From Brachyhypopomus gauderio (lineage: Eukaryota; Chordata; Actinopteri; Gymnotiformes; Hypopomidae), in assembly GCF_052324685.1 (NCBI RefSeq), contig NC_135211.1:51535682-51599681 (forward strand): a DNA stretch of 64,000 nucleotides, given 5' to 3'. Within the stretch, counting starts at the first letter, position 1. Each line of letters begins with the position of its first letter. Position numbers and translations under genes: made by a program. Positions 11,472-20,442 of the stretch are shown one piece after another. The notes under the pieces are model-generated. The model did not search any database. It had not been told where the DNA came from and worked only from the letters and a program-made list of their open reading frames with translations.

Positions 11472-12913
11472 ATACTACGGGGATTGTTATTGTTGAATTG
11501 CTCCTCTATAAGCTGTTTGTATCTGTTTTTTGCCTCCTTTATGCCCTTCTTCAGGTCTCTTCTGGCACTGCTGTACGTCAGCATGTCACCCGGTCTATAG
11601 GCAGCGTCTCTGGCCCTAAGCAGACTGCACACTGTGTTGTCCAGCCATGACTTCTGATTTGGAAACACCTTGATGATCTTGGTTGGCAGGACAGAGTCTG
11701 TGCAGAACTGTATATAGGACAGGACAGAAGATGTGTACTGCTCTATGTCTGCACCTTCTCTGAACACTTCCCAGAACTGTATATAGAACAGGACAGAAGA
11801 TGTGTACTGCTCTATGTCTGCACCTTCTCTGAACACTTCCCAGAACTGTAGGCCTATATAGGACAGGGCAGAAGATGTGTACTGCTCTATGTCTGCACCT
11901 TCTCTGAACACTTCCCAGAACTGTATATAGAACAGGACAGAAGATGTATACTGCTCTATGTCTGCACCTTCTCTGAACACTTCCCAGAACTGTATATAGA
12001 AAAGGACAGAAGATGTGTACTGCTCTATGTCTGCACCTTCTCTGAACACTTCCCAGAACTGTATATAGAACAGGACAGAAGATGTATACTGCTCTATGTC
12101 TGCACCTTCTCTGAACACTTCCCAGAACTGTATATAGAAAAGGACAGAAGATGTGTACTGCTCTATGTTTGCACCTTCTCTGAACACTTCCCAGAACTGT
12201 ATATAGGACAGGACAGAAGATGTATACTGCTCTATGTCTGCACCTTCTCTGAACACTTCCCAGAACTGTATATAGGACAGGACAGAAGATGTGTACTGCT
12301 CTATGTCTGCACCTTCTCTGAACACTTCCCAGTCAGTGTTCTCGAAGCAGTCCTGAAGGATTGAGGTGGTTTCGTTGCTCCACACTTGCACAGTTTTTGC
12401 AACTGGTCTGGACCTACAAATAAGAGGTCTGTATGCCGGGATCAGTTTTATTGCTAGATGGTCGGACGCTCCAAGGTGTGGTGAGGCTGTGGCTTTATAA
12501 GCCCCCGCTATGTTAGTGTAGACCTGGTCCAGTGTGTTACTGCCCCTGGTCGGGAAATTAATGTTTTTGTGGAGTTTGGGCAGCACCTTTTTTATGTCCA
12601 CATGATTAAAGTCCCCTGCCACAATCAGTGCTGTATCCAGTTGTGTATTTAGATGGTTGTTGATTGCTCTGTGTAACGCTTCTAGAGCTAGCTTAGCGTT
12701 AACCTGTGGTGGTATGTACACCGCTGTGATCAGAGTAGCAGAAAACTCCCTCGGCATATAAAATGGTCTGCACCTCACCATTAGATATTCCAAATGTGGT
12801 GAACAATGTGTATCGACAATGTCCACTGCAGTGCACCATTTATTGTGTACATACATGCACACACCCCCGCCTTTGTTCTTACCGGAGTCATCTGTTCTAT
12901 CCGCTCGGTACAC
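11399..12913 (-). pseudogene. LINE ORF2 N-terminal part: APE-type endonuclease plus expanded linker
   Basis: The open frame of 504 residues begins inside an apurinic-type endonuclease domain. The conserved blocks VAGDFNHVD and GASDHLAI carry the catalytic Asp/Asn and Asp-His. After the endonuclease, about residues 190-410 consist of nine in-frame copies of a 23-residue unit (WEVFREGADIEQYTSSVLFY). Then comes the normal linker with SWLDNTVCSLLRARDAAYR before frame is lost near 11410. Such an array is not a known part of the family and arose within this copy or its recent ancestor. Confidence 0.75.
11700..12335 (-). repeat. 69-bp in-frame tandem repeat inside the LINE, about nine copies
   Basis: Units are nearly identical over 69 bp, with scattered single-base differences. 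One carries a 6-bp in-frame insertion (GGCCTA near 11851). The repeat length and every variant preserve the reading frame. Confidence 0.9.
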
Positions 12914-13119
12914 GGAGCGCTACGCTAGCTCAACCCTTCGACCTTCGGCTGCCTCTGTTCCTGCGTCACATAGACTTTGATGTATTGGTTAATGTCAATG
13001 TAAACTGAAGGACTGATTTGCAGTGCTTATTTTTTTATAACTTGTCATTAAAACATGTCTGCCCTCACCAAGAAACATAGTGTGGCACATAATGTAACAG
13101 TTTAATTGTCGGTTTTGAC

Positions 13120-13145
13120 AGAATATATATATTTATATTTATATA

Positions 13146-13202
<57 letters not shown>
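13120..13202. repeat. (TA)n microsatellite
   Basis: An uninterrupted TA run of about 60 bp with degenerate TTTATA flanks. It abuts an LTR remnant. Confidence 0.95.
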
Positions 13203-13207
<5 letters not shown>

Positions 13208-13520
13208 CGGGCAGGGGTGAGCAACTAAAAAGGAAGCGATCACACCAAGTCTCAGGGAAATAGGATGGTTTAATAGAAAGTGTGCAAACCAAAAACCCGT
13301 GCATTGTTCCAGATTAAGGAAATAATAACCACAATAATTGTATAGACGAACAAACGACCCGGCTCTTGGTCTCTGACGGGTTGGCCACCCCTGGTGTAGA
13401 CACTCACAGACAAAACAGATGACCAATCACAACCCAGATAAAAAAGCAGCACAAGAACTGGAATGAACCAGTTTGCAGACTCAGTAACTACCACGATTTC
13501 ATGTTACCCAGCACAGCCGC
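13203..13520. mobile_element. Truncated LTR related to the 20443/22310 LTR family
   Basis: Starting at GTGACGGGCAGGGGTGAGC, the sequence follows the LTR of the 20443-22605 element, sharing CAAGTCTCAGGGAAATAGGA and the GGTTTAATA block. It then diverges. The first bases are lost into the TA run, and the far end and any target duplication were not found. Confidence 0.65.
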
Positions 13521-14030
13521 TTAAAAGGAATTAAAAATTCACTTGCACCAATAAAATGTACCTAAGATGAGCAAACCTACCTGGGAAACGGCATCAGATG
13601 TCAAAGGAAACATCGCACCACAGCAGTATATATCAAAGTTGTGTATTCAATGATCAGTCCACCATATTACAATGAAACAGCGGAATATGTTAATACTCAA
13701 CTCACGCTTCTAACCAGCCATCAAACACCAGAAACGCAGATACCTGGTAAGTATTCAAATGCAATCCACCAAAGGACATAACTTCTTTTGTTGTCTGATC
13801 TCATCCCTCTTGTTCGGTGTTGTCTCATTTGTTAAATAAACCTCGTTTTAAAAATTAATGCTCTGTCTTGGTCGTGCCTTGTCCTCACTGTTACACTAAT
13901 ATTTGCAAACTGACTTTAGATATTAGAGGGTCGAGCATTCAGATTTCTAATTTAAATTAATTATGGCCTGTAGTTGTTAAGGCAAGTCTTTTGATCATTT
14001 TCAGAAACAGCCAAGTCATCAAGACATTTT
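13521..14030. other. Intergenic, nothing recognised
   Basis: A TTAAATAAACCTCG string followed by GTCTTGGTCGTGCC near 13830-13880 looks like an LTR or polyadenylation tail, but no boundaries could be fixed. Confidence 0.4.
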
Positions 14031-14310
14031 AGGACTAGGAATTACATAAAGAACTCATGTATAACATTACCAACCATCAAGACGTTTGGGACTGAACAGG
14101 AATTACATAAAGAACTCATGTATAACATTACCAACCATCAAGACGTTTGGGACTGAACAGGAATTACATAAAGAACTCATGTATAACATTACCAACCATC
14201 AAGACGTTTGGGACTGAACAGGAATTACATAAAGAACTCATGTATAACATTACCAACCATCAAGACGTTTGGGACTGAACAGGAATTACATAAAGAACTC
14301 ATGTTTATAA
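14031..14310 (+). repeat. 61-bp tandem repeat, about 4.5 copies
   Basis: Units contain CATCAAGACGTTTGGGACTG and AACTCATGTATAACATTACC. The same sequence occurs once, inverted, at about 46020-46085 as part of a longer dispersed repeat, so the array is an expansion inside that repeat. Confidence 0.9.
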
Positions 14311-14612
14311 ATGCACACCAAGATGGACTTTATTTATCCCTCACATCCTTTCCTTTTTTTCTGTCTCTCTTTAAATTGTTGTCATGGTGACCGGCGTCAG
14401 CCAGAGGAGGATGGGTTCCCCCCCTGAGTCTTGGTTCCTCTTAAGGTTTCTTCCTTATGCCCTTAGGGAGTTTTTCCTTGCCACTGTTGTCCTTGGCTTG
14501 CTCACTGGGGGCTTGGACTCTGACACTTGTAAAGCTGCTTTGTGACAACAACTGTTGTAAAAAGCGCTATATAAATATAATAAATTTGATTTGATTTGAT
14601 TTGGTGACCTTA
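14311..14612 (+). mobile_element. Dispersed fish retroposon 3' end
   Basis: It contains TTAGGGAGTTTTTCCTTGCC, GGGGGCTTGGACTCTGACAC and AAAGCGCTATATAAATA, and ends in a (TTTGA)n-like tail. An inverted copy lies at 45727-46110 and a short piece at 50785-50860. I recognise it as a 3' UTR-like repeat common in otophysan genomes, probably LINE-derived. Confidence 0.7.
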
Positions 14613-14829
14613 GATCAGAAAAAACTGTGGTATGTAAAACGTTTCCACATTTTTTCACATTGCGCCCACCAAGGTTTAGGTTTTGTATGATGGACCAACA
14701 CAAAGTATCAATTAAATGTGAAGTGAAAATAAACAAAGTGTTAAAAATTGTTGATAAATAAAAATCTGAAAAGTGTGTATGAATACTTTTGCAAGGCACT
14801 GTATAAATATGTACAGGTACAGTGATTTC

Positions 14830-14996
14830 AGGAACACCAATTATTCAGATATGGTTTGGTAACTTCCTAATTTGGTGGCATTACAATAGGGACTTCCTAT
14901 TCCTATTGAGTTCCACACCAGTAACTTTGTCTCAAATTATCCCAGGTACAAGCAAACCGGGACGGTCACATTTTGAGAGTCTGTTGTAGATTAACG
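14830..14996 (+). promoter_or_regulatory. Proximal promoter and 5' UTR of gene B
   Basis: The segment is repeated almost unchanged at 51961-52110, up to and including the start-codon region, so it is a coherent duplicated unit. Two ACTTCCT strings (AGGAAGT on the other strand, a PU.1/ETS core) lie about 130 and 100 bp before the ATG. No TATA box is obvious. Myeloid-type regulation is an inference from these cores and the gene family. Confidence 0.5.
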
Positions 14997-17900
14997 ATGT
15001 CTCAGGGTGTTGCTGCTGAGATGAGCTTTGATGAGAAGCTCAAGAGAGGAGAAAGAGTGGAAATGGTGGTGGATATTTATGAGAGTGCAGATGATGTTAA
15101 AGGTCATGACCTCAAAACACCAGTCACGGATACAAGCAAACCACAAACCAAACAAACAGGTATGTGGGGACTTTTCTTTGAGAGCTTCTTTATCTGATAA
15201 CTCAGAAATTAGTTAACATACAGAACATATCCAAAATTATGTTTCAGTTAAATGATCATGTTGGCCTAATTAAACTAGCTGATGTTAAGGAAAAGTTAGA
15301 AATGGAATTAAAGAACACTGTGTTACAGCGGAAAAATGTAACCATGATTATGGATAATGAGTGCTAAGTCTAAAGCTACTGTGTTTGTACGAGGTTGTAA
15401 AAGTGTAAAGAGTGATTAAAGACAAAAAGACCTTGGTATAAAGATGGACAGATAAAAAAGACTAAACCATATTTGTGTGTTGATTCCTCACTATAGGAGG
15501 AGACACAGCAGGGAGCAGATGTTCCAGACTGACTGCAGTGTGTCTGGGGCTGCTGTGTGTTCTCCTGCTGACTGTCATCATAGTGATGTGGGTCACGTTC
15601 ACTGCAGAGAGAGACCAGTTACACACCAGTAACTATAACCTGACTATGGAGAGAGACCAGTTACACACCAGTAACTATAACCTGACTATAGAGAGAGACC
15701 AACTACAGACCAGTAACAACAACCTGACTATAGTGAGAGACCAGTTACAGACCAGTTACACCAACCTGACTATGGAGAGAGACCAGCTACATATCAGAAA
15801 CTATAACCTGACTATAGTGAGAGACCAGTTACAGACCAGTTACTCCAACATGACTATAGAGAGAAAACAGTTACAGACCAGATGCAACAACCTGACTGTT
15901 GAGAGAGACCAGTTACAGACCAGTTACAATAACTTGACTGTAGAGAGAGACCAGCTACAGACCAATTACACCAATTTGACTGTAGAGAGAGACCAGTTAC
16001 TGATGGAGAGTGCTGTACTGCAGAAAGGACTTTCAGTACTGGGTAAGTGAATAAATATGAACTACAGCGATCCTGCACAAGGAAAATATCCTACAGCAGG
16101 TAAAATAAGTCTACACGTCACAATATTTGTTCAGCCTAAGCTATTTATTATTAGCTATTTATTATGTTATGAAAAAGTATTTTATACACTTGGTGTAAAA
16201 TTAATGGTGTGTTATGTTCAGCTAAAGACTGTAAAGAAAGAAATTAGCCTAAAGAACATGAACAACCTGAACAAACTATAACGCTCCCTTTAACACTAGA
16301 AGCGCCGCGCCTCATTTACATACTTATACCTAGAAGCGCGGAGGGCCGGTCATCTGACCGATTTCACCACCTCCTACTAGCGCCGTGTTGTTTTCACCTA
16401 CTTAAAGCGCGCCTCGGGCGGTCAAAAGACCGCTGAGTCTTTACACAGGGGAGCTGGTACTGACACATAATTAACGCTAGATGGCGTTTTGCACAAAAGG
16501 AAGAATGAGCCGCCCAAACAAAATATTCGTAATGGTGACATTTGCACGTAACGTCAATATGTTAACAAATTAATGTGACTAAACCTTTTAGAATCAGTGC
16601 CTTGTGACCTTGTTCTCAGTAGCTTTCCCATTGTCAGTTTTGTTTAGTTTCATATTGCATTTCCTGGTTTGTGCGAAAACGTAAATGCAAAATATAGTTT
16701 CAGTTTTGTTTCTTGGTTAGTGTAATAGTTTGCTTGGTTAGTGTAATAGTTTGCTTATTTGTCTGTGTGTTATTCTGTTGGCATATATGTCACTATATTA
16801 TCATGTACGTTCGCCACACCACTAACCCACTGGCCCGCACCCCCACTGTGAAGCGTTCACGTCTTTTGTCTTGCTAATGAAACAGACTGCGCTGCAGCCT
16901 TCCACCCCCACATCCACAAAAAGCTTGTTCGATACTCAGAGTAGCAAAGTGAAGCCCGTAGACCGAGCTAAAGCAAGTTTGTTTGTATACTCAATGTTAC
17001 GCCATTTCAAGTTTTAATGTCTAAAAGTTGTGTATGTTAGTGAATTGTAGGCTATGGTGAACATAACAAATCTACAAATAAATGTCTATAATGTTTTGTG
17101 TTAGACAAAGAACAAAAAGCATAAATAGGCAAAATAATTACAAAAATATCATTATAAAAGGTAGGCTATGTACCTTTGCGTAACAAAACGCAAAATTATT
17201 AAAATGATACGGATGGCTTCACGAATATAGTTGCCTCTGTCCTCTCTAATGTTCACTTTTTTATCTTGCCGTATTGTGTTGCCGTTTCAAATGAGGTGTT
17301 TGATCGGTGAATAGCCGATTTACATGTATCGTATATTGCATAAGTTTCGTTCCCCACCTCAAATTAAGTTCCATTTATGTAGTGAATTGTGAACTTGAGA
17401 ATAAACCTCCGCCGCTGTGGTTAATGTTCATGCACTGTTTGAACAATATTTATTAATTACAGCCAGGTTTTGGAGGTTGTAGAACACAGCTACAGGCCAA
17501 CAACGGGTGCATCCCGTCTCTCTTTAGCGTATATTGCATAAGTTTCGTTCACCACCTCAAATTAAGTTCCATTTATGTAGTGAATTGTGAACTTGAGAAT
17601 AAACCTCCACCGCTGTGGTTAATGTTCATGCACTGTTTGAACAATATTTATTAATTACAGCCAGGTTTTGGAGGTTGTAGAACACAGCTACAGGCCAACA
17701 ACGGGTGCAAACTATGTTGCTGTTCAAACGCCAAAACCGAGCTTTCAAGCAAACTGTGTTGCTGTTCGATCGCCCAAACCGAGCTTTCAAGCAAACTGTG
17801 TTGCTGTTCAAACGCCCAAACCGAGGAGTCACGCAAACTATGTTGCTGTTCAAACGCCAAAACCGAGCTTTCAAGCAAACTGTGTTGCTGTTCGATCGCC

Positions 17901-19912
17901 CAAGCAGAGTTTTCACTCAAACTGTGTAGCCGCGTCCCGACGAATTTATAGCTCACGTTGCCTCATGAATGCTATTGTGAATAAAGTGTTCATAACAGCA
18001 CCGCCCATGCCATCATCTCAGTTTCGCTCGCAAAGGTATGCATTTACATACGTAACTTGCATTCTGCTTAATTCTTTTGTAATGCCAGTGTGTCAAAAGC
18101 AGCCATACATAATGTATGTATCTAACAGCTAGCCCTGGCGAAGAGGGATTATACCCGAGAGATCATTTCTTTGAGATATTGACTTGATAAGTAGGCTAAT
18201 TACCATTCGCAGAATTCCTGCAAACTACTAAAGCATTTATTAGGCAAAGCAAGACGCTCTCACGGTTTGAAAACCATTGATGTAAACTTATATATAGTAT
18301 ATATTAAATAATATTAATAAATAAAGTATATATTTTAAGACTTTGGAAAGTGAAACACTTTCACTTTCGTTCAACGGACGAATTCCGTTTTGTCTTTACA
18401 CAATAATCAGTTTGAACTTTGAATAATTTAGTTTTGAAAACTATTGATCTTTATTTAGTTATACTAAATATTAAATGACATACGAATCTTTGCGACACCC
18501 GCTGGCAGAAAAGAGAATCACAGTCTTGAAGTGTAGGCGACGACGACAATATTACAGAGATACGAGCGAAATCGATTGAAACTAGCATGTGCAGGGTTTC
18601 TTTTAACAATGTAAAAATACTAGTTTATTAAAAGGACAATTCTGGGAAAAGTCATGAAAGGAGGGTTCTGAAATTGGATCCAGTGCAAAGATATTATTAT
18701 TTTTTGTGCTACTGCGGTCAAGTGACCGGTGCTCGGCGCTTCTAGGTATAATTAGGTCGACCAGAGGCGGCGCTTCTAGTAGACGTCACAGCGGTCAAAT
18801 GACCGGAGCTTTGGCGCTTCTAGTGTTAAATGAATGTAGCATAATATGAACAAAGAAATGACAATGTAGTGGAACTTCAAGCCCTCATAACACTGATTTA
18901 CTATGAATTAGTATATTTATGTATGTGTTTCTTTTTGTGAAAATGTAATGCACAAGGATGGAATTATTTCAACTCCAGTCTTTACTATATCTCTACTGAA
19001 GAGAAGACCTGGAGTGAGAGCAGACAGGACTGCAGAGAGAGAGGAGCAGACCTGGTGATCATAAACAGCAGAGAGGAACAGGTGAGAGAGGGAGATTCCT
19101 GTGAGGGAGAACAGTTATACTTCTAATGCCTTTTCTTATGTAGGAACTATGTTTGCAGGAGTTTATGTTTGAAATGGTGAACAACACTCATGCTTGGATC
19201 GGACTGACTGATATGAATACAGAGGGCATCTGGAAATGGGTGGATGGCTCCAGACCTCCAAACACTGGGTAAGAGAATCAGTGTAAAATAAGACACACAC
19301 TCATTAAACTCTGATAAAATCAACCTATAAGCATTTGAATGTATTACTATTCTAATTTGTCAGAAGACAGTACATAGTTTATAAGCTCTGTGGTGGCTGC
19401 TGTAAATTTGTAAGAATTTGTATGACCCAATAAGAGAAAAATGACAGAGTTAAGCTGATGTTAGGGGGTGTGGTTAATATTGAAATAGTTACGCTGATGT
19501 TAGGGAGTGGGGTTAATATTGAAATAGTTAAGCTGATGTTAGGGGGTGTGGTTAACATTGAAATAGTTAACCTGATGTTAGGGGGTGTGGTTAATATTGA
19601 ATTGGAATTTCATGTGACTTGGTTTGATAAGGATATAGTGGCTTCTCTCACCTTTACTAATTTTTAGAGATTTTTAGTAAATCTTCACTGGTTTGCAGAA
19701 CTCAGTACAGAAGTCTGAGCTGAGAGATTTCAGAACAGTGATCAGACATTGAATCTGATTCTCTGAATTTCAGGTACTGGGCTCAGGGGGAGCCAAATGG
19801 TAAAGGTATTGAGCACTGTGGTGAGGTTGTCATATTCACATATTCAAAGGGCTGGAATGACTGGACATGCTCTAATAAAAACAAGTGGATCTGTGAGAAA
19901 AGTGTTACATAG
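14997..19912 (+). CDS. Gene B: CD209/CLEC4-like type II C-type lectin receptor, complete, 365 aa
   Basis: Exons are 14997-15159, 15497-16042, 18957-19081, 19144-19268 and 19774-19912. All have GT-AG borders and phases 1, 1, 0, 2, giving an uninterrupted 1098-nt frame. Residues 1-66 form the cytoplasmic tail ([15 protein letters not shown]). Residues about 68-88 are the membrane segment. Residues 92-226 are a neck of nine 14-residue units of the type [14 protein letters not shown], each with an N-[LM]-T sequon. Residues 237-365 are the lectin domain. It keeps EPN (326-328) and WND (347-349), the mannose-type calcium and sugar ligands, and Cys335, Cys352 and Cys360. The N-terminal Cys pair is absent (Leu before YY), a short-form domain. 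Start 14997 is the first ATG and aligns with the exon at 41385. Intron 2 holds a 2.5-kb piggyBac-type insertion. A surface glycan receptor is the inferred role. Confidence 0.9.
16294..18825. mobile_element. Non-autonomous piggyBac-type element in intron 2 of gene B, TTAA target
   Basis: Inverted ends CACTAGAAGCGCC at 16294 and GGCGCTTCTAGTG ending 18825 are bounded by TTAA on both sides (16290-16293, 18826-18829). Gene C has the undisturbed site, CCCTTTAAATAAATGTAGC at about 62980, which fixes the borders to the base. Subterminal regions repeat CTAGAAGCGC and the palindrome CGGTCA-NN-TGACCG (16349, 16419, 18716, 18792; one is CGGTCAAAAGACCG). The interior has tandem repeats but no transposase-like frame. 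TTAA specificity plus a CACTAGA-type end points to the piggyBac superfamily. It does not disturb the exons. Confidence 0.88.
17330..17925. repeat. Tandem repeats inside the piggyBac-type element
   Basis: A 182-bp block at 17330-17511 recurs at 17528-17709 (offset 198 bp). The second copy runs straight into five copies of a 42-bp unit beginning at 17707, with GTTGCTGTTCAAACGCC alternating with GTTGCTGTTCGATCGCC. The resulting open frames on both strands are products of the 42-bp period. Confidence 0.88.
19449..19605 (+). repeat. 39-bp minisatellite in intron 4 of gene B, four copies
   Basis: Copies start at about 19449, 19488, 19527 and 19566 and share GCTGATGTTAGGGGGTGTGG. At least one copy is present at the same intronic place in gene C (63915 onward), so it was a motif of the ancestral intron. 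Confidence 0.9.
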
Positions 19913-20437
19913 CACTTCCTGGTAAAATCAAGCTTTGGAGTTTTTACAGTTCTTAATACTGTCCATTGTTTGAAGTTGTCTTTTGTGTCGTTCATAACTG
20001 TACAATCATTTTACAAAGTCAAAATTGTCATTGACAATATTAATGTGTGTTATGTTTATAAAGGTTGTTTGGTCCTGTTATTTTCTTTTATGTTGCTGTA
20101 GCACAGCTCTGATAAGGGAATGAATGTTTTTAGATTTTCATATTATCTTGGTGAGATTATGTATATTCATGGATTGGATGATTTTGTACTGTTTGTTTCC
20201 TGGCTTTGGATATTGATCCTGTTGTGTAAACTCTACACATCTACAATCTTTGTCACCTGGTACTGTTAAGAGAGGCATTTTTAGGAACTTTTATAACTTT
20301 AAATACATTTCTATTGATATAGTAGTGAATGTGTTATGAATATGTGCTCAATATTTTTATATATAATTTCCACATGTATATATTTATAGTCACTGTGTTG
20401 CTTTTTATAATCTATCTGCATTAAAAAGTATTAAATG
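19913..20437 (+). other. 3' flank and probable 3' UTR of gene B
   Basis: No coding potential. Two ATTAAA strings near 20420-20437 could serve as polyadenylation signals. An LTR element is inserted immediately downstream. Confidence 0.4.
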
Positions 20438-20442
20438 CAGAT

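Larger units (their letters stand above)
9655..12960 (-). mobile_element. LINE (jockey/CR1-like group) with endonuclease and RT remnants
   Basis: On the minus strand an endonuclease-type ORF is followed by an RT ORF and a long 3' UTR ending near 9655 (TTGTATCATGTACAATGACA, just before an AATAAA-like string). The copy is defective: the frame changes near 11410, a TGA interrupts the frame at about 11220 and a TAG at about 10557, and the RT C-terminus continues in another frame. The 5' end is truncated inside the endonuclease region. A 69-bp tandem expansion lies between the two domains. Clade assignment is uncertain. Confidence 0.82.

Noticed and set aside
17626..18132. Repetitive ORFs on both strands within the piggyBac-type element
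   Set aside because: They follow the 42-bp tandem repeat and show no transposase motif.
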